Shown: positions 1 through 8,127 of the stretch, piece after piece
Layout of the letters: the number at the start of each line of letters is the position of its first letter
How positions within the stretch are numbered: the first letter of the stretch is position 1
Notes under the pieces: model-generated
What the model saw: only the letters and a program-made list of their open reading frames with translations
Databases searched by the model: none
Told to the model about the DNA's origin: nothing
Origin: JBKBKN01 sp046294625
GTDB lineage: Bacteria > Bacteroidota > Bacteroidia > M30B66
Direction of reading: 5' to 3'
Length of the DNA stretch: 28,675 nt
Assembly (NCBI GenBank): GCA_046294625.1
Contig: JBKBKN010000033.1
Coordinates: 1 to 28,675, forward strand
Translations under genes and position numbers: made by a program

Positions 1-217
1 CGGAGATATGTATGATAAGTTTCATGGATTCGTAGGCGACCTTATCGATGTAGGTAATAAAATACAGCAATCCCAGAAGTCTTATGAAGGGGCAATGAAT
101 AAATTGGTAAACGGTCGAGGAAATCTAGTGAAGCAAGCAGAAAAATTAAAAGAATTGGGAGCTAAAGCAAGCAAGTCGCTTCCCGAGAATTTATTGCTGA
201 GAGCTCATGAGGATTAA
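1..217 (+). CDS. rmuC: RmuC C-terminal end (partial, 5' cut by window edge)
   Basis: Only the last 71 or so residues are in the window. The reading frame is open from base 2 (Gly-Asp before the first Met at base 8), so this Met is internal and not the start. The tail reads MYDKFHGFVGDLIDVG, then a helical QQSQKSYEGAMNKL stretch, then LVKQAEKLKELGAK..KSLP. This is the characteristic end of the RmuC family, a protein with an N-terminal membrane/coiled-coil part and a C-terminal PD-(D/E)XK-like nuclease region, linked to limiting recombination at inverted repeats. The catalytic part lies upstream of the window. The stop TAA overlaps the start of the GWxTD gene by 11 nt, suggesting co-transcription. 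The family call rests on recalled conservation of this tail. Confidence 0.85.
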   Translation, partial: GDMYDKFHGFVGDLIDVGNKIQQSQKSYEGAMNKLVNGRGNLVKQAEKLKELGAKASKSLPENLLLRAHED

Positions 218-1487
218 GCCAATCGTAATTGGGACTTGGTTTATTGGTTTATTATTAGTGGCCTTGAGCACACAATGTGTGGAACGCAGGCACATTATCA
301 ATACCAATTTTGCATGGCAGTATCAAGAGGAAAATTCTTCACTTAATGTGGAAACCAGACTATATCATCAAGCTGATGAGCGTTCTTTGTTGTATTTCAA
401 AATACCTGCAGGTCTTCTCAAATCGAAATCTCCCCGAGAAAACTTCCCTGCTATCGGTCGATTGCTTGTTCGATACAAGATCTATAAAAATTATGAGTCA
501 TCTAAATTTAGCGACAGTGCTTCTATGTTTTTTGAATTTACTGAAGATGAAGTATTCTTACCCATCGAGAAAAGTATTGAAATCAAAACAGATCGTATTA
601 AAAAAGGGGTAATTGACCTGAATTTTATCGACCTTAATCAAGGGCCAATCTTTAAAACTGCCATTGCCTTTGATAAATCAAGCAATGCCTTTCCTCAGCA
701 CGACTTTTTGCTCACTACCACTCAAGGCGACATTATCTATCAAAATCATCTTACTGTACTGAAGCCATTTATGGTTTTTTACAGAAATGAGAAACTTCGA
801 AAGTTATATGTTCGGTACTACGATGAAAAAACATACAATTTACCCCCTCCCCCTTTTCAGGAAATTTTAGAAAAATTTAAACTTCCACAAGCAGCTGACT
901 CCGGCTACATCAGAAACCCCGACACCTTACTGCCTCAGAAAGCCGGATTGATACATATTCGTAGCGAACGTTGGGAAGACCATGGATTGGCCGTTCTTAT
1001 TCACGAAGCGCCTTATCCTGAAGTAGGATTTACCCCTCAATTGGTAGCCCCTGTTCGATATCTTACTACAGAAAAGGAGTTTCAGCGATTAAGCACTGCG
1101 CCTGAAACCAAGCAGGCTCTGGATGATTTTTGGCTCAATGCTGGCGGCAATATAGATAAGGCACGCGCATTGCTCCGGTCCTATTATGGGAGGGTACAAA
1201 TGAGCAACCGTTTGTTTTCGGCTTGCCGACAAGGCTGGCAGACCGATCGCGGAATGATTTATGTGATTATGGGGCCGCCGGACCAGGTTTTTCGCTCAGA
1301 TGGTGAAGAAACATGGACTTATACCAATCAAACCTTTCAAGCTCCACTCACTTTTTATTTCAAAAAAATGAGTCACCCCTGGTGTGAGAACGAGTTTGAA
1401 TTGATGCGAAGCCTTCAATATCGCACCCTTTGGTATGCAAACATTGAAGCTTGGAGAAAGGGCCGGATTGACACCAACCGTCCTTAA
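207..1487 (+). CDS. GWxTD domain-containing protein, exported
   Basis: A 426-residue protein with an N-terminal hydrophobic segment (residues about 6-22) ending in LSTQC (Cys24). This could be a signal peptide or a non-canonical lipobox; Gln at -1 is unusual for a lipoprotein, so lipidation is uncertain. The defining motif GWQTDRGMIYVIMGPPD lies at residues 343-359, followed by a W-T-Y strand region, which matches the C-terminal GWxTD domain found in many Bacteroidota envelope proteins. Residues 30-330 look like beta-rich extracytoplasmic domains. No biochemical function is established for the family. The ATG lies inside the last codons of rmuC (11-nt overlap), so the two are probably translated from one mRNA. 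The gene ends 4 nt before the convergent peptidase gene. Confidence 0.85.
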   Translation: MRIKPIVIGTWFIGLLLVALSTQCVERRHIINTNFAWQYQEENSSLNVETRLYHQADERSLLYFKIPAGLLKSKSPRENFPAIGRLLVRYKIYKNYESSKFSDSASMFFEFTEDEVFLPIEKSIEIKTDRIKKGVIDLNFIDLNQGPIFKTAIAFDKSSNAFPQHDFLLTTTQGDIIYQNHLTVLKPFMVFYRNEKLRKLYVRYYDEKTYNLPPPPFQEILEKFKLPQAADSGYIRNPDTLLPQKAGLIHIRSERWEDHGLAVLIHEAPYPEVGFTPQLVAPVRYLTTEKEFQRLSTAPETKQALDDFWLNAGGNIDKARALLRSYYGRVQMSNRLFSACRQGWQTDRGMIYVIMGPPDQVFRSDGEETWTYTNQTFQAPLTFYFKKMSHPWCENEFELMRSLQYRTLWYANIEAWRKGRIDTNRP

Positions 1488-1491
1488 TAAA

Positions 1492-4329
1492 CTACTGAAC
1501 TGGTGCGCCTTCGGTATCGAGTTCAATTATTTCATAGCCAAGTTTTCTTATAGGCTCTAAAATGGAAGCCTTGTCTCCTACCACCAATACATGCATGTTG
1601 GCAGGACGAATATATCGTTTAGCAAGACCATCAATATCATTCTTGGTGATATCTCTAAGAATACTTGCTTGAACTCTTGTGTAGTCGGCTGGTAGATTAT
1701 ACTCCAAAATCCTGTTCAAGAAACTGCTCTTTTGAAAAGGTGTTTCATATTTCAATGCATCACGTTGCCCAAGAGAACTTTTGGTGAAGCTCAGCTCTTC
1801 ATTAGATATCCCATTTTGCACGTATTTGTTTATCTCATAAAAAAACTCTACGAGTGAACTATCTGTTTTATCTCCCTTCACGCTTGCACTCGCATAGAAA
1901 ATTCCGCTATGTTGATTCCCATCGAACGATGAACGTGCGCCATAGGTAAAACCTTTTTCTTCTCTCAGATTGAGATTAATACGGCTATTGAAAGCTCCGC
2001 CAAGTGGATAATTCATAATATTGGCGCGATAAAACTCTCCTGTAGCATCATATTTTAGGGCCGGATGACCCATTCTGATTTCTGATTGCGGAGCTCCGGG
2101 TTTATCAACTAAATAAATGCGTGTTTTTTCAATAGACGGAGCGTCAGCAAACTTTGGTAATGGTATGTCCTTTCCTTCCCAAGATGCAAGAAAAGGAGTC
2201 ATTTCCATCCACTCATTCTGCGTAATATCACCAACAATCACAATACTACCATTAAGCGGGTTGAACCATTGAATATAAAAGTTTTTTACGTCATCGAGAC
2301 TAATATTATTGATGGATGCTTCTGTACCGGAAGTGGGAATGCTTCGTATTCCCTCCTGATACATCAATTTTGCAAACACATTGTCAGCTATCGTTTTGGG
2401 TTTTGTTGCCGCATCGGTTATAGAAGCAAGTGTTTGCTTCTTCACTTGGTCGTAATCTTCTTGCGAAAATGAAGGATTGAGCAAACGCTCATTAAGCAGT
2501 GCTAAAGTGGGTTTAAGATTTTTCTTCAAGCTACTCATATAAATATAATTGCTTTCGCCATCCGAACCAACATTAATGCGGCTACCCAACTTTTCAAGTG
2601 CTTCAGTGAAAGCCTCGGTAGAATAATTCTTGGTGGATTTGTTCATCATTTCAGCCACAAAGGCAGCAATACCGGCATCTTCCGGGGAAGATACCATGTG
2701 ACCAGCCTTAAAACTAATTAATACATTCACACCCGGCAATTCTTTGTCTTGTGTTCCAATGATCCTGAAGCCGTTTTCCAGTTTTCTTTGCCAAAACTCG
2801 GGCAGATTCACCACTGGATTAGGCCCTGCTGATGGTCTTTTGCTGCGATCGAAGTTGTCTTTAGCTTTTACATATTTTAGATTTTTGTACTCTTTGCCTT
2901 CTTCTCCGGCCGTTTCGGATGAAAGTTTAGGTTTAAAATTATCGGGGGCTGCTACCAAATCGCGCTGACCTTTAGGAACTGTGCTGAGAATAACGGCTGG
3001 TTTATCTTTAATATATTTGTTATACACCCTTATTACATCTTCTTTTTTAAGATTGCGGACCATTTCTTGCTCGCGTACGATATGATTAGGGTTACGGAAA
3101 TAAATAAAATTGTACGCCAATTTAGACGCCTTACCGGCTACACTGTTCAGGCTGTTCAACAAATCGGCCTCATAGCTATTTTTGAATCGCTCCAGGTCAT
3201 CGTCGGTTACACCGCGCGTTTCGAATTCTAAAAATGATTCACGGATAATGTTTTCAATTTCGGAGAGCTTACAACCCGGATACACCACTGCTCGCGCCTG
3301 AAAGCTGCCTGCAAGCTCTGAACTGGGATTCATTGCATTTGCCTGAATAGCAATATTAGATTTTACAAGATTTTTATACAAGATGGACGTTTTTCCGCCA
3401 CCTAAGATTTTGGCTAATAAATCCAGTGCCGGTTCATCGGGATGTCCTGCTTCGACCGATGGCCAAGCCATCAGAATGAGTGGCATTTTGATATTGTCTT
3501 CATAAGAAATGTACCTATCCTTATCTAAAACTGCGGGTGCTTTTGCCATACGCTTTACTTCAGGTCCACGAGGAATAGATCCAAAATATTTTTCGGCTAA
3601 ACGAAGTACCTCATTTACATCCACATCACCTGCTACAGTAAGCACTGCATTATTAGGCCCGTACCAACGAAGGAAAAAGCGTTTTAAGTCTTCCACTGTA
3701 ACTCGGTCTAGGTCTTCAAGATAGCCAATAGTTGGCCATGAATAGGGGTGCCCGAAAGGGTAAAGTGCCTGTAGTGTTTTTTCATACACTAAGCCATAAG
3801 GACGGTTGTCGTAATTCTGGCCCCGCTCATTTTTAACGGTGGCACGCTGGATTTCAAATTTTTGTTGTGTAACAGCATCGAGCAAAAATCCCATTCGATC
3901 GGCTTCGAGCCAAAGCGCTACTTCGAGCTGATTGCTCGGCATAGTTTGAAAATAGTTGGTGCGATCCATATTGGTGGTGCCATTGAGTGTTCCACCTGAT
4001 TCAGTTACTATCTTGAAATGCTCCTCGTCAGCTACATTGTCAGACCCTTGAAACATCATGTGCTCAAAAAAGTGGGCAAAGCCCGAACGTCCTAATTCTT
4101 CTCTCGCCGAACCCACATGGTATGTGACATCTACATGTACAATGGGGTCACTTTTGTCCACGTGTATCAATATCGTCATACCATTGGGCAACTGGTATTT
4201 CTGATAAGGAATTACAATTTCATCCTCTTTTTTCTCCACTTTTTCAATAAGCTTAGCTTGTGTTTGAGCAATCGCGACTGATAGTGACATCATGCTGATT
4301 GAACATAGATTAACGATGGTTTTTAGCAT
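1492..4329 (-). CDS. M16 family zinc metallopeptidase, two fused halves, secreted
   Basis: A 945-residue protein with a signal peptide (about residues 1-21, ending AIA-Q). The N-terminal half carries the inverted zinc motif HFFEH at 86-90 (H86, E89 catalytic, H90) and the distal ligand Glu168 in VKNERGQ, the expected spacing for the pitrilysin/insulinase family. The second half (from about residue 520) has the same fold signature but FVAEMMNKS where HxxEH would be, so it is the usual inactive partner domain. Such fused M16B-type enzymes degrade peptides in the periplasm or at the cell surface. The stop codon is TAG and lies 4 nt from the convergent GWxTD gene. A weak promoter-like GATATTTG (one mismatch to TAnnTTTG) lies at 4362-4369 on this strand. 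The natural substrate cannot be told from sequence. Confidence 0.93.
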   Translation of the reverse strand: MLKTIVNLCSISMMSLSVAIAQTQAKLIEKVEKKEDEIVIPYQKYQLPNGMTILIHVDKSDPIVHVDVTYHVGSAREELGRSGFAHFFEHMMFQGSDNVADEEHFKIVTESGGTLNGTTNMDRTNYFQTMPSNQLEVALWLEADRMGFLLDAVTQQKFEIQRATVKNERGQNYDNRPYGLVYEKTLQALYPFGHPYSWPTIGYLEDLDRVTVEDLKRFFLRWYGPNNAVLTVAGDVDVNEVLRLAEKYFGSIPRGPEVKRMAKAPAVLDKDRYISYEDNIKMPLILMAWPSVEAGHPDEPALDLLAKILGGGKTSILYKNLVKSNIAIQANAMNPSSELAGSFQARAVVYPGCKLSEIENIIRESFLEFETRGVTDDDLERFKNSYEADLLNSLNSVAGKASKLAYNFIYFRNPNHIVREQEMVRNLKKEDVIRVYNKYIKDKPAVILSTVPKGQRDLVAAPDNFKPKLSSETAGEEGKEYKNLKYVKAKDNFDRSKRPSAGPNPVVNLPEFWQRKLENGFRIIGTQDKELPGVNVLISFKAGHMVSSPEDAGIAAFVAEMMNKSTKNYSTEAFTEALEKLGSRINVGSDGESNYIYMSSLKKNLKPTLALLNERLLNPSFSQEDYDQVKKQTLASITDAATKPKTIADNVFAKLMYQEGIRSIPTSGTEASINNISLDDVKNFYIQWFNPLNGSIVIVGDITQNEWMEMTPFLASWEGKDIPLPKFADAPSIEKTRIYLVDKPGAPQSEIRMGHPALKYDATGEFYRANIMNYPLGGAFNSRINLNLREEKGFTYGARSSFDGNQHSGIFYASASVKGDKTDSSLVEFFYEINKYVQNGISNEELSFTKSSLGQRDALKYETPFQKSSFLNRILEYNLPADYTRVQASILRDITKNDIDGLAKRYIRPANMHVLVVGDKASILEPIRKLGYEIIELDTEGAPVQ

Positions 4330-4718
4330 AGTATAATATCGTAGTTTATATATATAATGTGCAAATATCGCGAAATCATTGTGAAATTTTGCTTGTATGA
4401 ACCCGTAAACATCAAAATGGCAATATAGGTTAGCTCATCTTAAACTCATTAAAGGCTAGAGGATGCAAAATGACCATTTTTCCAATAGCGCACCCATCAT
4501 TCACACGACCAATGAATGAGTTTTGACTGTTGATCGAATGGAAGTAACTGAAGCATGATAATATTGGGAGCGTGAATGAACGAATCCATAATTTGCCGTT
4601 GAAAAAATATGAAGACAACGACTCAATTCAGCACTTCATGCAAGGAACGTTCATGTAATAATTAATGAGATGCCGCTCCATTTCAACTATTTGTGACCCT
4701 GCAATGAGGTCAGCTATT
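4330..4718. other. Intergenic stretch, no gene seen
   Basis: 389 bases between the start of the M16 peptidase gene and the end of secA. The only reading frame of any size (4430-4618, minus strand, 62 codons) has no recognisable domain and atypical composition. It should hold the peptidase promoter (candidate near 4362-4369) and the 3' end of the secA transcript, but I find no GC-rich hairpin followed by a T run. Confidence 0.6.
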
Positions 4719-7700
4719 TTACTGAGTTACACTTACTCCATGGCAATTTTTGAACTTCTTGCCACTGCCGCATGGACAAGGATCATTTCTTCCAACCTTG
4801 ATTTCAGCTTTCATCGGCTGTCTGTTTGGCTCAGCTGTACTGGAAGAATTTCCCGGAAGCGGCGAACGGCTTGTTTTCAATGCGGGATTTGGTCTGTTTA
4901 CCGGAAGGGGGGCTGAAGCTATACGTGCAGGTGCCTGATCTGCATTTGATGCAGGAAGATTAGCTTTCATGAGAAAAGAGCCAATCTCTTTTCCCACTTT
5001 GCCGAGCATTTCCTGAAATAAGTTGAATGACTCAAATTTGTATATTAACAATGGATCCTTCTGCTCATATATAGCATTTTGAACCGATTGTTTCAAATCA
5101 TCCATTTCACGCAAATGCTCTTTCCATGCATCGTCAATCATGGAAAGGGTGATGGCACGTTCCATAGCACTGGTGATTTCTTTGCCCTGAGAGTCATAGG
5201 CTTTTTTAAGATTGACCACCAACTGAAGTGTTCTAATGCCATCGGTGAGCGGTATCACAATATTCTGATATTGCTGAGCTTGATTCTCATAAACTTCTTT
5301 AATGACCGGATAAGTTTTTTCGGCTATCATTTCGGATTTGCGGCGGTATGCCTGCATCACCCGCTCATAAATCATTTGAGCAAGATCATCCGGATTTTTA
5401 CGGAGAAACTCTTCTTCTGCAAAAGGAGATTCAATGGATAGATAACGGATTAAATCCAATTCGAAAGTGTCAAAATCCTTTCGGGGCTGATGCTCTTTCA
5501 CTAAAGATTCGCCAAGGTCGAAAAGCATGTTGGAAATATCCACTGAAAGTCTTTCACCAAATAAAGCATTGCGGCGACGGCGATAAATTACTTCGCGCTG
5601 TGCGTTCATCACATCATCGTATTCCAGCAATCGCTTACGAATACCGAAGTTATTTTCTTCTACTTTCTTTTGCGCTCTTTCGATAGAGCTGGTCACCATG
5701 CCTGCCTGAATTACTTCGCCTTCTTTCATACCCAGTCGATCCATCACCTTGGCAATGCGTTCAGAATTGAACAATCGCATCAGATCATCTTCGAGCGATA
5801 CGAAAAATTGCGATGATCCGGGGTCGCCCTGACGTCCGGCACGACCGCGAAGCTGCCGATCTACTCGTCGCGAGTCGTGGCGCTCGGTACCTATTATGGC
5901 CAATCCTCCGGCATCTTTCACGCCCGGACCTAATTTAATGTCGGTACCACGACCTGCCATATTGGTGGCAATGGTCACTGTGCCGGCCTTACCTGCTTCA
6001 GCCACAATTTCAGCTTCGCGTTGGTGCATTTTTGCATTCAACACATTGTGTCTGATGTTTTTCAACTTAAGCATTCGGCTTAATAATTCTGAAGTTTCCA
6101 CAGATGTGGTACCCACCAACACCGGACGACCTTTTTCAACTTCCTCCACAATCTTTTCGATCACAGCATTGTATTTCTCTCGTTTTGTTTTGTAAACCAA
6201 ATCGTCTTCGTCCTTACGGGCTATGGGTCTATTGGTTGGTATAACCGCCACATCGAGCTTATAGATATCCCAAAACTCACCAGCTTCGGTTTCGGCTGTA
6301 CCGGTCATCCCGGCAAGCTTGTTATACATTCTAAAGTAGTTCTGCAATGTGATGGTAGCATACGTTTGCGTAGCGGCTTCAATCTTCACATTTTCTTTAG
6401 CCTCAATAGCCTGATGCAATCCATCGGAATAACGGCGACCTTCCATGATACGGCCGGTTTGTTCATCTACGATTTTTACCTTGCCATCCATCAAAACATA
6501 CTCTACATCTTTTTCAAAAAGTGTGTAGGCTTTAAGTAATTGGTTGATGGTGTGAATGCGCTCACCTTTAATGGCAAAATCGCGCATGAGTTCATCTTTC
6601 TTCTTCAGCTTCTCATCATGGCTCAAGGCTGACTTCTCTATGTTTGCCACTTCTGAGCCTACATCAGGAATGATAAAAAAGTTGGGATCTTCACTGGCAC
6701 CTGTTATTAAATCAATGCCTTTTTCAGTGAGTTCAATTGAATTGTTCTTTTCATCAATCACAAAATAAAGTTCCATGTCAATCTTGTGCATTTCTTTATT
6801 TTGATCTTGCATGTAGTAGTTTTCTGTCTTCTGGAGCAATGCTCTTACACCTTGTTCGCTCAAGAACTTAATGAGCGGTTTTGATTTAGGCAATCCACGG
6901 TAAGCCCTTAATAAGGCGATACCGGCTTCTTTTTCTTTTCCTTCGGCAAACAGTTTTTTAGCATCAGCAAGAGCTGTAGATGTATAGGCTTTTTGAGCGC
7001 TGTACAACTTTTCTACCTTGCCTTTCAATTCAAAATACATCTGATTATCCCCTTTTGGTGTTGGGCCGGAAATGATCAAGGGTGTTCGCGCATCGTCAAT
7101 CAACACAGAATCTACTTCATCTACTATGGCGTAGTTGTGCCCACGTTGCACCAAATCTTCCGGGACGCGTGCCATGTTATCTCGCAGATAATCAAAACCA
7201 AATTCATTATTGGTACCAAAAGTGATATCTGCCAAATAGGCTTTTCGGCGATTTTCAGAATTGGGTTCATGTTTGTCGATACAGTCAACAATCAAACCAT
7301 GAAATTCGTAAAGCGGCCCCATCCACTCAGAGTCACGTTTGGCCAGGTAATCATTGACTGTCACCACATGCACCCCTCTGCCGGGTAATGCATTTAAAAA
7401 AACGGGGAGTGTGGCTACAAGGGTTTTGCCTTCGCCGGTAGCCATTTCGGCGATTTTACCTTTGTGGAGCATCACACCGCCGATAAGCTGCACATCATAG
7501 TGCACCATGTCCCAGGTGATTTCATTGCCAGCTGCATTCCAGTGGTTTTGATAAATCGCCTTATCACCTTTAATTTCAATGTAAGGTTTGGTTACCGCAA
7601 GCTCACGATCTCTGTCGGTAGCTGTAACTTCTATGGTAGGATTTTCTTTAAATCGGCGGGCTGTTTCTCTGATTACGGCAAATGCTTCGGGCAGTATTTC

Positions 7701-8027
7701 TAATAAAACCTGCTCAATCTTTTCTTTAATCTGCTTTTCAATTTTGTCAATTTCTTGATAAATATGCTCTTTTTCAACAAAGTCCATTTCGGGGCTTGTC
7801 TCCACTTGCTCTTTGAGCAATTTTATTTTGTTGCTATCTGCTTCAATTGCAGCATTAATTTTTGAGCGAAATTGAGTAGTGCGCTCACGCAATTGATCAT
7901 TAGAAAGTGAGAAAAATTGCTCATAGATCTCCTTGGTCTTCTGAACAATTGGCATTACTTCTTTGAGATCTTTATCTGATTTGGTGCCGAATAGTTTTCC
8001 GAGCAGTTTATTGACAGAGTTAATCAT
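4719..8027 (-). CDS. secA: Preprotein translocase motor ATPase SecA
   Basis: A 1102-residue SecA, the ATPase that drives unfolded preproteins through SecYEG. Visible motifs: Walker A MATGEGKT at 195-202, Walker B/DEAD-type VDEVDSVLIDDART at about 302-315, the NBD2 signature GTERHDSRRVDRQLRGRAGRQGDPG (two parts: GTERHDSRRVD and RQLRGRAGRQGD), and a C-terminal SEC-C zinc motif CPCGSGKKFKNCHG close to the end. The length is well above the roughly 900 residues of E. coli SecA, as is usual in Bacteroidota, through insertions in the nucleotide-binding part. The ATG start gives the expected amphipathic N-terminus (INSVNKLLGKLFG). A TAATTTTG promoter element lies 34 nt upstream, so secA can be transcribed apart from the preceding cargo gene. 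Confidence 0.98.
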   Translation of the reverse strand: MINSVNKLLGKLFGTKSDKDLKEVMPIVQKTKEIYEQFFSLSNDQLRERTTQFRSKINAAIEADSNKIKLLKEQVETSPEMDFVEKEHIYQEIDKIEKQIKEKIEQVLLEILPEAFAVIRETARRFKENPTIEVTATDRDRELAVTKPYIEIKGDKAIYQNHWNAAGNEITWDMVHYDVQLIGGVMLHKGKIAEMATGEGKTLVATLPVFLNALPGRGVHVVTVNDYLAKRDSEWMGPLYEFHGLIVDCIDKHEPNSENRRKAYLADITFGTNNEFGFDYLRDNMARVPEDLVQRGHNYAIVDEVDSVLIDDARTPLIISGPTPKGDNQMYFELKGKVEKLYSAQKAYTSTALADAKKLFAEGKEKEAGIALLRAYRGLPKSKPLIKFLSEQGVRALLQKTENYYMQDQNKEMHKIDMELYFVIDEKNNSIELTEKGIDLITGASEDPNFFIIPDVGSEVANIEKSALSHDEKLKKKDELMRDFAIKGERIHTINQLLKAYTLFEKDVEYVLMDGKVKIVDEQTGRIMEGRRYSDGLHQAIEAKENVKIEAATQTYATITLQNYFRMYNKLAGMTGTAETEAGEFWDIYKLDVAVIPTNRPIARKDEDDLVYKTKREKYNAVIEKIVEEVEKGRPVLVGTTSVETSELLSRMLKLKNIRHNVLNAKMHQREAEIVAEAGKAGTVTIATNMAGRGTDIKLGPGVKDAGGLAIIGTERHDSRRVDRQLRGRAGRQGDPGSSQFFVSLEDDLMRLFNSERIAKVMDRLGMKEGEVIQAGMVTSSIERAQKKVEENNFGIRKRLLEYDDVMNAQREVIYRRRRNALFGERLSVDISNMLFDLGESLVKEHQPRKDFDTFELDLIRYLSIESPFAEEEFLRKNPDDLAQMIYERVMQAYRRKSEMIAEKTYPVIKEVYENQAQQYQNIVIPLTDGIRTLQLVVNLKKAYDSQGKEITSAMERAITLSMIDDAWKEHLREMDDLKQSVQNAIYEQKDPLLIYKFESFNLFQEMLGKVGKEIGSFLMKANLPASNADQAPARIASAPLPVNRPNPALKTSRSPLPGNSSSTAEPNRQPMKAEIKVGRNDPCPCGSGKKFKNCHGVSVTQ

Positions 8028-8061
8028 TTTTGAAATTCTCGATGTGTAAAATATAAGGTGA

Positions 8062-8069
8062 CAAAATTA
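8062..8069 (-). promoter_or_regulatory. Candidate -7 promoter element for secA
   Basis: On the minus strand this reads TAATTTTG, a perfect match to the Bacteroidota -7 consensus TAnnTTTG, 34 nt upstream of the secA ATG. That predicts an untranslated leader of roughly 28 nt. I do not see a clear TTTG -33 box at the expected 19-21 nt spacing. Confidence 0.5.
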
Positions 8070-8127
8070 CAGGAATAATTTAGAAAAAACGTTTTAGACC
8101 TTCATAATCGGTCAAAACGACTACAGA

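Noticed and set aside
2770..2800. Loss of the zinc motif in the second half of the M16 protein
   Set aside because: An inactive second half is the normal state in fused M16 peptidases.
4430..4618. 62-codon frame between the M16 gene and secA
   Set aside because: No homology recognised, no promoter or ribosome site, and atypical composition.
4719..8027. SecA length as evidence of a fusion
   Set aside because: About 1100 residues is normal for Bacteroidota SecA, and all domains are in the usual order.
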